Assembly: GCA_964632505.1 (NCBI GenBank)
Contig: CAZWCE010000005.1
Location: forward strand, 1-64,000
Length of the DNA stretch: 64,000 nucleotides
Direction: 5' to 3'
Source: CAZWCE01 sp964632505
GTDB lineage: Bacteria; Planctomycetota; Planctomycetia; Pirellulales; Thermoguttaceae
Shown piece after piece: positions 55,916 to 64,000 of the stretch. The first letter of the stretch is position 1, and each line of letters starts with the position of its first letter. The notes beneath the pieces were generated by a model. The model had not been told where the DNA came from and ran no database searches. It saw nothing but the letters and a program-made list of their open reading frames with translations. Position numbers and translations under genes: made by a program.

Positions 55916-56880
55916 ATTTTTTTCTCCTCATAAAATGACAAAAAACAAACGTTGTGAATGGTTGACGTCGATCGCGTCCCCGAAATCCTGCATCTGTCGG
56001 AGGAAGATTGCGGAAAACGCAACCTGTGGAAACGATCTCCCAAACTCTCCTCGATCACTGCTCTATCGAGACTTCGATGGATATTTCGCTCCCGGCTCTT
56101 CCCCGTTCGGCGTCCTCTCCGGCAATGCCTCGGCCCGGGAATCGGAAGTCGCCCCCCTGCCGGAAGGGAAGGTGACGACCATCGACTCGACCATGTGGGG
56201 TGAACGACGAAACGGGGAATTCTCGCATCCAAATCGGCGGGGACCTCACGTCGGCACGCCTATCCCACGGAATACCGAAGGAATGGTCCGAGCTGCAAGG
56301 TCATCATGGGAAAACGAGTTGACGAAAGTGACGAAAACCGGCCGCTTTCCCGAAAAAACCGCGAAATCGCAAGCAAGGATGCGGTGTGAGGAAATATCAC
56401 TTTCGACACGAACAACTTTCCAGTGTACCGCAAACGACCGCCGATTTCCATATACCGAACTGGATTCGCCCGTTTTTTTGCCTTTTTTCGCCGTCGGCCG
56501 CAATCGCCGTCCTTTCCGCGGTTTGCGTTTTTTCCCGCCATCGCTTCACAAGCGATCGGCCCGGGGGTATCATGAAAGATTGGATTCCTTGCCCGGTTTC
56601 CCGAGACATGGTCCCTCGCCTTGTTGGGATTTCTACGTTCCCCGCGCCGGCGCCTGTTTGGAGGAAAGCGGGATCCGAGAGAGGTTTTTGAAAATTTTTG
56701 ACGAGGGGGGAGCGGCCACCGTCATCTTCCGCACCACCTTACCAGCCGGCACGCCCCTTTCCAGTACGTTGATTGCCCTGATTGCCCGGGGAAAAACGGG
56801 TTCGCGCGGGCCGATTTCCCGAATTCAGGTAATTCCTATCCACCAATCTCTGCGAAAATAAGAAAATGAGGAGATGACCG
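55916..56880. other. 965 bp intergenic region without a supported gene
   Basis: An open plus-strand frame spans 55935-56861, but it has no ribosome site, no domain, erratic composition and ends just before the LRR lipoprotein. I treat it as chance. It should hold the promoters of the divergent Gfo/Idh and LRR genes; no clear boxes were recognised. Confidence 0.4.
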
Positions 56881-58182
56881 ATGAAGTTGACGATGAACCT
56901 TTCCCTGGTGATCCTGACGGCTGTCGCCCTGGTTCCGTTCGCCGGCTGCCCCCGACCGGCGGCCGATGGCAAGAAGGAGGCCGATTTGAAAGAGGCCGCG
57001 ACGGACGAGCAGCAAGGCTCGGAAGAATCGATGCCGGCGCCCGAGGCCGATCCGGCCGATATCGAGGCGGCCCAGGCTCGTATCGAGGAGCTTGGAGGCG
57101 AGGTGAAGAAAGCCGACAACGGGGCGATCGTCCTGGTGGCGATCAACAACAACGATCTGCTTCCCGAGGATCTCCAAGTCATCGGCAAACTGACCGATCT
57201 CACTTCTCTCTCCCTTGAAGGGCCGGCGGTGACCGACGCGGGGCTGGCCTACCTCGAGGGCTTGGTGAACTTGAAGGAGCTGTCGATCCAGAACACCCAG
57301 ATGACCAACGCCGGCATCGAAGTGCTGCTCAACTTCCCCGAGCTGGAGAAACTGAGCATTCGCCGGAATACGCAATTGGACGACGACGCCCTCGAAGTCG
57401 TCGCCCAGTTGGAGAACCTCGAGCACCTCCTGTTGCTTTACAACAATTTCACCGACTTCGGAATGATGAATCTCGAACCCATGGCCCAACTGAAACTGCT
57501 CGACATTCGCGGATGCAATAAGGTGTCGGACATGGGGCTGATGAGCATCGGCGAGAACCAGAAGAGCCTGAAGGTCATCAAGATGACCAGTCCCAACATC
57601 TCCGATACGGGCATCGAAGCCCTCACCGGCTGCGAGCAACTGATGGACTTGACGATCGAGAATTCCACCCAGCTCACCGACACCGGCATGCAGGCGATCG
57701 CCGATATGCCGAATCTCGAGCAGTTGCGATTGTACCGCATCGAGAGCATGGGGCTGACCGATCACGGCATCTCGTTGCTCGAGGGCAAGCCGCTGACCCG
57801 ACTGACGCTCCGGAAACTGGGCATCGACGGAAGCGGGCTTTCCGCCCTCAGTGGCATGGATTCCCTGACGATGCTCGAACTGAGCGAACTGGAACAGGTG
57901 GGCGACGATGCGATCGCGAATCTCCAGGGCCTGGAGAATCTCGAGTGGCTGAACATCTGGAATGTTCCCAACGTGAGCGATGGATCGGTCGATACCATCT
58001 TGACCCTCACCGGTCTGACGGAACTTTCGCTTCAGGAAACCGGGCTGACCAACGAGGGATTCGTCCAACTCGCGGAATTACCGAACCTTCGGACGATCAA
58101 CGTCAAGTCCACCGGCGTGAATGAGGAGGGCATCGCCCGGTTCAAGGAAAAGAATCCCGATTGCGAGGTCATCACCGAGTAG
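56881..58182 (+). CDS. Leucine-rich-repeat lipoprotein
   Basis: 433 residues. A lipoprotein signal ends with VPFAGC (Cys23), and a Lys/Glu-rich spacer follows. From about residue 90 there are about 13-14 LRR units of 23-25 residues with the cysteine-less L-x2-L-x-L-x2-T/N-x-L/V-T/S-D-x-G pattern (for example NLKELSIQNTQMTNAGIEVL, LTELSLQETGLTNEGFVQL), of the type common in planctomycetes. AGGAG precedes ATG 56881. LRR surfaces bind proteins, so a structural or sensing role at the outer or inner membrane is likely but unproven. A terminator follows at 58219. Confidence 0.92.
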   Translation: MKLTMNLSLVILTAVALVPFAGCPRPAADGKKEADLKEAATDEQQGSEESMPAPEADPADIEAAQARIEELGGEVKKADNGAIVLVAINNNDLLPEDLQVIGKLTDLTSLSLEGPAVTDAGLAYLEGLVNLKELSIQNTQMTNAGIEVLLNFPELEKLSIRRNTQLDDDALEVVAQLENLEHLLLLYNNFTDFGMMNLEPMAQLKLLDIRGCNKVSDMGLMSIGENQKSLKVIKMTSPNISDTGIEALTGCEQLMDLTIENSTQLTDTGMQAIADMPNLEQLRLYRIESMGLTDHGISLLEGKPLTRLTLRKLGIDGSGLSALSGMDSLTMLELSELEQVGDDAIANLQGLENLEWLNIWNVPNVSDGSVDTILTLTGLTELSLQETGLTNEGFVQLAELPNLRTINVKSTGVNEEGIARFKEKNPDCEVITE

Positions 58183-58218
58183 TTCGCCCGGAGAGACTCC
58201 ACCGGAAGTACCACGAAG

Positions 58219-58244
58219 CGGGTGACTTCGGTCGCCCGTTTTTT
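58219..58244 (+). terminator. Intrinsic terminator of the LRR lipoprotein gene
   Basis: CGGGTGAC pairs with GTCGCCCG (one G-U pair) around a TTCG tetraloop, followed by six T. It lies 37 bases after the stop. Confidence 0.9.
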
Positions 58245-58292
58245 CATGCGCTCCTTGCGGAAATGCGAGCCCGGAAATCGAGAAGTCGGGTT

Positions 58293-58802
58293 TCACGAAC
58301 CTTCTTCGCGATGGTTTTCTCCGGAATCGTTATCTTGATCCGCATCGGCCTCGCTCGCCTCACGGGCTTCCTTCTCGCGCCGTCGGGCCTCCAGGAGCAG
58401 TTCATAACGCCGGCGGGCTTGGCTGGCGATGTTCTTGCGACGCTTCTGGCCGAAGTGCAGGTAGATGGAGAGCAGGTCGACCGCCGAGATGAGGATCGTC
58501 CATAAGATGAAGAGAATCGCGCAGCTCCAAACCAGCACGAACCAACTCCCTTGCGTCGTGGGGATGTAGGAGCCGATCAGAATGCAGAGGCCGGCCAGAC
58601 CGATCAGCACGCTCAGTTGCAGCCGACGTCGATGCTGGCGGTGGAGAAATCGGCGCTCTCGTTCCGGCAAATCTTCCTCGAAGGGGAGCCCTCGCAAAAG
58701 ATCCCACTGAAGTCGCGTCTGCCAGATCGAAACGCTGATCATCACGCCGGCGATCACAAGAAAGGCGATGTGGGTCGGTTCGATGATCTTCTCCTTATGC
58801 AA
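58293..58802 (-). CDS. Small membrane protein, function unknown
   Basis: 169 residues with three hydrophobic segments: AFLVIAGVMISVSIWQ, LSVLIGLAGLCILIGSYIP and WFVLVWSCAILFILWTILISAVDLL. A basic linker (RERRFLHRQHRRR) separates the first two; the C-terminal 45 residues are strongly charged and probably coiled-coil (RRRYELLLEARRREKEAREASEADADQ). The pattern is that of an integral membrane protein with a cytoplasmic helical tail. No family is recognised. It is followed on the far side by the sensor kinase gene on the same strand, 166 bases away. Confidence 0.75.
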   Translation of the reverse strand: MHKEKIIEPTHIAFLVIAGVMISVSIWQTRLQWDLLRGLPFEEDLPERERRFLHRQHRRRLQLSVLIGLAGLCILIGSYIPTTQGSWFVLVWSCAILFILWTILISAVDLLSIYLHFGQKRRKNIASQARRRYELLLEARRREKEAREASEADADQDNDSGENHREEGS

Positions 58803-58968
58803 CAGGAATAGAAGGCGTTCTCGAAAGAGTCCGTGCGGATCGCTCGTGAGAGATCATCTCGAGCGCCAGGCTCCATTTTAACACGCCGACGGAGGCTTGC
58901 AAATTGCCCGCCGTTTTCCGTTTTGGGTACGGCTTCAGGGGCGGGAGATCGGTATTCGCCGGGAGCGA

Positions 58969-61900
58969 TTACTTGAGCATCGTGTCGCTCTCCAGCGGCA
59001 GCCGGACCCGGAAGGAAGTGCCCTCGCCCTCGGTGGAGGTGAAATCGATCTGGCCGCCGTGGCGCCGGACGATCGTTCGGACGATATCAAGGCCCAAGCC
59101 GGTCCCTTCGCCGCGGCGTTTGGTGGAGAAGAAGGGATCGAAGACCTGCCCTTGCACCTCTCGGGGGATGCCGCAGCCGGTATCGGTGATGATCACCTCG
59201 ACCGCCGGCTCCTCTTCTTGCTCCTTGACGCGAACTTCGATGGTCAAATCCCCGTGGTAATCCATCGCCTGGAGGGCATTGTGGATCAAGTTCATCCAGA
59301 CTTGGCTGATCTCGTCGGGGAAGGCGTACACGTCGGGGACCTCGTCCATGTCGAAGTGAATGTTCACCCGATGCTTGATCTGGTTCTGGTAGAGCATCAG
59401 CACCATTTTGAGGCTTTCCCTGACGTCGAATAAGGAACGCTGCGCCGAAGGGTCGTGATGCGCGTAGTTCTTCAAGGCCTGCACGGTGCGCGCCGCTCTT
59501 TCGGCGGCCAACTCGATGATGCCGCAGCCTCGGCGGATATTGACGATCTGCCGGACCAACTCGAGCATTTGCGGAGCATCCGGGTGATTCAGCAGGGGCA
59601 AGTAGAGCTCGTAATCGTCCTGCAATCCCAAATCGAGAAGCAAGAGGGCGATCGCTCGATTGCTGCGGATTCCGCGAGATTTCAGTTCCTCGATCAGGCG
59701 ATCGCGGGCGGCGCGCCGATCCCGGGTGCTGAGGGTGTCGTATTCATAATCGCGACTTCCTTCGATCAGCGAGAAGAACAGCTCACCGTTTTCCCCGGAG
59801 CTCCAATGCCCCAGGGAGTGGTAATTGGCGCTCATTTGAGTGAAGGCGTGGTTGACCATCGAATTGGCGGCGTTGATGGCTCCCATGGGGGTGTTGATTT
59901 CGTGGGCGATTCCGGAGATCAGGTGTCCGAGAGTGGCCATCTTTTCCGAGAAGATCAACTGCGATTGTGTTTTCTTCAAGTGGGCGAGGGTTTGCTCGAG
60001 CGAACGGTTCTTCTCGTTCAGCTCTTCGGTGCGTTCGTCCACGAGTTTTTCCAGATCCTCGGAATATTTCCGCAGCTCCTCGGAGGCATGCTGCAAGGCG
60101 AGTTCGTTCTGCTTCAGTTCCGTGATGTCGTTACCGATCGCCAGCGCCTCGACAAAGTTTCCGTTTCGATCGAAGACGAATCGATTCGTCCAGGCCATCC
60201 AGAGGCGTTCTCCCGATTTGGTTTGGTTCTCATTAACCATCAGCAATTTGTCTTCATGCGCTTGCACGATCTTTTCCCGCAACTCCTCGTACAGGGGATG
60301 CCCTTGGGAATCGCGTTCGGGAACGAGACGTTGGAAGATATTGTGTTCGAGCAACTCGTCGGCGGAGTAGCCGAAGAGTTCCAAGGTGTAGGGATTGGCG
60401 TAATGGATGGTGAAATCCTTGTCGAAGACCAGAATCGCGGAATTGGCTGTTTCGAAGAACATCCGCAATCGAGCTTCGTTATCGGCGATCTTCTGTTGCA
60501 TCGCTTTTTGTTCGGTGATGTCGATCAGCCCGCCGTCGAAATAGGCGCCTTCCCGGTCGAACAACCGGCGCTCGAACAGAAGGGCCCAGAATTTCGAGCC
60601 GTCGCGGCGGCGCATGCAGATCTCCCGCTGGAGATTTTTTCCCTTCATCTCCGCCACGGCCCGGAGGAAGTGGTCCCGGTCGACGGGGCTGGCGTACAGA
60701 TCGTAGGCGGTGGAAACCGAGTCGAGCATTTCCTTCGTGCTCTCGTAGCCGAAGAGCTGCGCGAGATAAGCGTTCACCTCGATCAGTCGGTTGTCGCGTG
60801 TGCGGAGAATGCCCACGGGACTATGTTTGTAGAGGGTGCGGTAGCGTTCCTCACTCTCGCGAAGGGATTGCTCCGCCTCAATGCGCTCGGAAATGTCGGC
60901 GTTCGAACCGACCAGCCGCGTGGGGTTGCCATCCTCGTCGGTTTCGACGATGATTCCCCGTGTCAGAACCCAGAGCCAGCTTCCATCCTTTTTTCGCAAA
61001 CGGGTCTCGATTTGATAAGTTTTCCCTTCGGCGATCGCCTTGTGAATCGTGGTGACGGCCTTTTCCCGATCGTCGGGGTGGAGGAGGGCTTCCCAGGATT
61101 CCCAAGTGACGGGGAATGCATGGGGTTCGTACCCGATCATCGTCCACCAGACGTCGTTCGTCTGCACTTTTCCTTCCTGAGGGGACCAGTCCCAAATAGC
61201 GTCGCGGACCGAGGCGAGCACCAATTGAAAGCGTTCTTCGCTTTCGCGGATGACCGCTTCCGATTGCTTGCGTTCGGTGATGTCTCTGGCGACGCCCCAC
61301 AAATACTCCGGCTTGCCCTGTTCATCGAACACGCAATAGGACTCGATTTCCACCGGAACGATCGTTCCGTCTTTCCGCACATACTCTTTTTCGTAGACTC
61401 CTGAATAGCCACTGCCCAAGAGCCGCTTCGAGACGATTTCCTCTTGTTCCCACCAGTGCCAAGATTCGGGGGTGATTTCGAAGAAGTCCTTGTTTTTCAG
61501 TTCTTCGACGGTGTAGCCGAGCATCTCGCAGAAGGCGGGATTCACCTCGAGGAAACGTCCCCGTGGGTCGACCATGACGAAGCCGTCGCGGCTGCCTTCG
61601 AAGATTTCGCGATATTTGGCCTGGGCGGCATGGTAGGCCTGCTCGGCTTGAATGCGTTCGGTGACATCCCGGCATCCGCCGATCCATCGGACAGGGCGTC
61701 CGTCGGCATTGAGCATGGGGGTACCGAAATCCTCCCACCATCGCCACGAGCCGTCCTTGCAACGTACCCGATAGGTTTCCTTGATCGGTTCGGTGCTGGT
61801 GCGATGACGCTGGACGGCATCGGAAAGTCGTACGGCATCCTCGGGATGGATCAGAGATGCCCAACCTTCGATGGTGTACGGAATTTCTCCAGGCTGGTAC

Positions 61901-63786
61901 CCGAGAAATTTTTCGAAACCTCCATGCCAGATGAGTCGGTCGTCGTCGATGTGCCATTCGTAGATCAGGTCGGTCGTGACCGATGCGATGTGCTGGAATC
62001 GGATCTCGCTTTCGCGGAGTGCTTCCTCGACGTGCTTGCGTTCGGTGATGTCCAGGTGCGTGCCGCAGGCCCGGAGCGGTCGCCCGTTCTCGTCCCATTC
62101 GATGACCTTGCCCTTGTCGAGAATCCAGATCCAGTCCCCCGACTTGTGCCGCATGCGGAATTCCGATTCGTAATGCTCGGTCTTCCCTACCAAATGGGTA
62201 TTCAGAATTTCGTACGCCCTGGGAAGATCCTCCGGATGTACCATGTTTTCCCAGGTCTTCAGGGTGGGCTCCAGCTCTTCGAGTCGATACCCCTTCATCT
62301 CCGCCCAGCGCTCGTTGTAAATGACCTTCTGCGTGGAGAGGTTCCAGTCCCACGTGCCCAGATCGCCCCCTTGAATCGCTAAGTCGAAATGCTCCCGGCT
62401 GACGCGCAGCGCCTCTTCCGATTTCCTACGTACGGTGATGTCTTGAAAGGTGCCGCGAAGCTTGACGATCTTGCCGTCTTCCCTCACGGGGCGGCCGATG
62501 GCGCGGCTCCATATCTTATTCCCTCGTGCCGTGGTGAAAGGGAGTTCGAGGTCATAGGGAATCCCTTTTTCGACGCAGTCTTGGATCGCCCGTTCCAGAT
62601 CTTTCCGTTGGGGCATGTCGAAAAAGAGCAACGCCTTCCCGACATCGAAATGATGATCCTCGGAGATTTCATGGATGCGGTAGGTCTCGCTGGTCCACGT
62701 CACCTCTTGCGTTTCGAGATCCAATTCCCACCCCCCGACCTGCGCCATCCTCCCCACTTCACTCAACAGACGTTCACTATCGCGCAAGGCCATCTCCATC
62801 CGCTTGCGCTCCGTGATGTCGGTGTTGGTTCCCAGCATCCGGGCCGGTTGTCCCTCCAGATCGGTTTCGACGACGTGCCCTCTGGTGAGAACCCAACGGT
62901 AGGAACCATCGCGGCATCGGAGGCGGCATTCGTACTGAAACGATTTCGATTCTTCGAGCGATTCGTTGATGGTGTCGACGACACGGTCACGATCATCCGG
63001 ATGCAACATCTCGGCCTGGTAGTAGGAGAAGCTCACCGGAAATGCTTGGGGAGGGTGTCCCAGCATCGTCCAGAAGGCGTCGTTGGCGGTGACGGTGTCC
63101 TTCTCCGGGTCCCAGTTCCAGACGGCATCCTGGAGTGTTTCGAGGACATGCCGGTGCAGGGAATCCTTCTCGCGTAACAGGCGGTCTTTTTCGAAGCGTT
63201 CGGTGACGTCCTGAAAGGTGATGACCACGCCGGTGATCTCGCCGTCGGCGTTTCGGATCGGAGCCGCTTTTTCGGCAATTTGGGAGGTCGTCCCTTGCCG
63301 CGACGTCAGGAGCGTCTCCTCGGACAGCCCCATCGCCTCGCCACGCTCGAAGACCTGGTCGAGGGGATTGTCCAGACCTTTTCCCGTCATGGCGTTCGTA
63401 AGGATGAACACCTCGGAAAGGGGGTGCCCCCGAGCCTCTTCGAGACGCCAACCGGTGAGTTGTTCGGCGATTCGGTTCAGCCGGGTGATCTTGCCGTCGC
63501 GATCGGTCGTGATGACGCCGTCGCCGATGCTGTTGAGCGTCACCCGAAGGTCTTCGCTTCGCTCCGCCAGTTCGCGACCGGTTTTTTTCAGCCTTCGAAA
63601 CGAATGAAATAAGAGAAAAAGAACGGCCACCAAGAGAATGTCGATGCCGTAGGTCAGCGCGAGAAAGAAATCCCTCCACTGAAATGAGATGAGAAAGGGA
63701 GCGAAAGTCTCGGCCATGGACGGGGCGAGGATGGCATGGCAAGAAGAAATCGGCCCGAACAACGAAGAATACAAAAAGAACACCAT
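58969..63786 (-). CDS. Sensor histidine kinase with nine PAS domains
   Basis: 1605 residues. A TM helix lies near residues 38-62 (ALTYGIDILLVAVLFLLFHSF), then nine consecutive PAS/PAC modules of about 125 residues each (residues about 75-1210), most ending with DITERK or a variant, a coiled coil (about 1215-1275), a HisKA-like block with the phospho-accepting His near 1293 (LGHLISGIAHEINTPMGA), an unusual helical insertion of about 150 residues, and a HATPase domain (N-box NLIHNALQAM, TDTGCGIP, GEGTGLGL). It autophosphorylates and would signal to a response regulator, but none is encoded here. Alternative start at ATG 63717. The multiple PAS sensors may bind ligands or haem; no residue was decisive. 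Confidence 0.93.
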   Translation of the reverse strand: MVFFLYSSLFGPISSCHAILAPSMAETFAPFLISFQWRDFFLALTYGIDILLVAVLFLLFHSFRRLKKTGRELAERSEDLRVTLNSIGDGVITTDRDGKITRLNRIAEQLTGWRLEEARGHPLSEVFILTNAMTGKGLDNPLDQVFERGEAMGLSEETLLTSRQGTTSQIAEKAAPIRNADGEITGVVITFQDVTERFEKDRLLREKDSLHRHVLETLQDAVWNWDPEKDTVTANDAFWTMLGHPPQAFPVSFSYYQAEMLHPDDRDRVVDTINESLEESKSFQYECRLRCRDGSYRWVLTRGHVVETDLEGQPARMLGTNTDITERKRMEMALRDSERLLSEVGRMAQVGGWELDLETQEVTWTSETYRIHEISEDHHFDVGKALLFFDMPQRKDLERAIQDCVEKGIPYDLELPFTTARGNKIWSRAIGRPVREDGKIVKLRGTFQDITVRRKSEEALRVSREHFDLAIQGGDLGTWDWNLSTQKVIYNERWAEMKGYRLEELEPTLKTWENMVHPEDLPRAYEILNTHLVGKTEHYESEFRMRHKSGDWIWILDKGKVIEWDENGRPLRACGTHLDITERKHVEEALRESEIRFQHIASVTTDLIYEWHIDDDRLIWHGGFEKFLGYQPGEIPYTIEGWASLIHPEDAVRLSDAVQRHRTSTEPIKETYRVRCKDGSWRWWEDFGTPMLNADGRPVRWIGGCRDVTERIQAEQAYHAAQAKYREIFEGSRDGFVMVDPRGRFLEVNPAFCEMLGYTVEELKNKDFFEITPESWHWWEQEEIVSKRLLGSGYSGVYEKEYVRKDGTIVPVEIESYCVFDEQGKPEYLWGVARDITERKQSEAVIRESEERFQLVLASVRDAIWDWSPQEGKVQTNDVWWTMIGYEPHAFPVTWESWEALLHPDDREKAVTTIHKAIAEGKTYQIETRLRKKDGSWLWVLTRGIIVETDEDGNPTRLVGSNADISERIEAEQSLRESEERYRTLYKHSPVGILRTRDNRLIEVNAYLAQLFGYESTKEMLDSVSTAYDLYASPVDRDHFLRAVAEMKGKNLQREICMRRRDGSKFWALLFERRLFDREGAYFDGGLIDITEQKAMQQKIADNEARLRMFFETANSAILVFDKDFTIHYANPYTLELFGYSADELLEHNIFQRLVPERDSQGHPLYEELREKIVQAHEDKLLMVNENQTKSGERLWMAWTNRFVFDRNGNFVEALAIGNDITELKQNELALQHASEELRKYSEDLEKLVDERTEELNEKNRSLEQTLAHLKKTQSQLIFSEKMATLGHLISGIAHEINTPMGAINAANSMVNHAFTQMSANYHSLGHWSSGENGELFFSLIEGSRDYEYDTLSTRDRRAARDRLIEELKSRGIRSNRAIALLLLDLGLQDDYELYLPLLNHPDAPQMLELVRQIVNIRRGCGIIELAAERAARTVQALKNYAHHDPSAQRSLFDVRESLKMVLMLYQNQIKHRVNIHFDMDEVPDVYAFPDEISQVWMNLIHNALQAMDYHGDLTIEVRVKEQEEEPAVEVIITDTGCGIPREVQGQVFDPFFSTKRRGEGTGLGLDIVRTIVRRHGGQIDFTSTEGEGTSFRVRLPLESDTMLK

Positions 63787-64000
63787 CTTGCACCAGATTT
63801 ATAAAAGAGATTGATAAAGAAGGTTGAAAAGCGAGACAGGATCAAAAAACCTTCGAGATATCGGTATGCCGCATATTCTAGCGATTTCAGGAGTTCCGGC
63901 AAAACAAAAAACAGAAAAAGTGGGATTCCGTCAAAAAGGTCCTCTGGGAGGGTTTTTAGCCTTCCCATTCAGGGGATTCAGGTTAATATAACAGTAATAA

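Noticed and set aside
55935..56861. Open frame of 308 codons on the plus strand in the gap before the LRR lipoprotein
   Set aside because: No domain, no ribosome site, mixed composition with many Arg/Pro/Ser and Cys residues typical of a chance frame in GC-rich DNA.
59455..61404. Open frame of 649 codons on the plus strand
   Set aside because: Antisense shadow of the nine-PAS kinase with no family signature.

Overview
This 64 kb window reads as chromosomal DNA of a planctomycete, most likely Pirellulales-like. The support is a formylglycine-type sulfatase, a Tat-exported Gfo/Idh/MocA oxidoreductase, a YdjY-domain protein, a lone murG away from any division cluster, large exported proteins of no known family, and many single genes of unrelated function on both strands. 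Most of the window is GC-rich; the first 5 kb is clearly AT-richer and looks acquired.

Layout. 231-5003: a 1590-residue SNF2/RapA-like helicase whose C-terminal 40% is a strict array of about 41 cysteine-bearing 15-residue repeats. 5098-6942: a 58-residue zinc-ribbon protein and a DUF6933/pRiA4b-ORF3-like fusion. 7329-7402: a tRNA with anticodon CAU (features favour Ile2). 7832-16181: murG, exported beta-carbonic anhydrase, sialate O-acetylesterase, an SDR, a NagB-like/PIG-L fusion and proB. 16821-19813: purF and a cysteine desulfurase. 19830-25915 (minus): a probable operon of an exported protein, argH and a large exported protein with a degenerate receiver-like segment. 26440-35052: thioredoxin-like protein, sulfatase, Nudix hydrolase, heparinase-like protein, YdjY protein and a sodium/solute symporter. 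35371-39955 (minus): metY, a metX-metW fusion and mtaB in a row. 40291-49372: a DUF11 surface protein, gmd, a flippase-like membrane protein, asnS, hisS, a membrane protein and panD. 49618-55915: a membrane zinc peptidase, ThuA-like protein, alginate lyase-like protein, an RmlD-like reductase and the Gfo/Idh protein. 56881-63786: an LRR lipoprotein, a small membrane protein and a nine-PAS histidine kinase.

How the genes work together. Methionine synthesis by direct sulfhydrylation is the clearest unit (homoserine acetylation by MetX, sulfide addition by MetY, MetW fused to MetX). Several genes suit scavenging of sulfated, acetylated or uronate-containing polysaccharides (sulfatase, SASA esterase, alginate lyase-like, ThuA-like, Gfo/Idh, symporter, NagB/PIG-L-like), but they are scattered rather than in one locus.

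The two strongest candidates for undescribed biology are the 15-residue repeat array of the helicase and a family of three dispersed intergenic palindromic elements (7537, 12117, 35094) whose paired arms differ between copies in a compensatory way.
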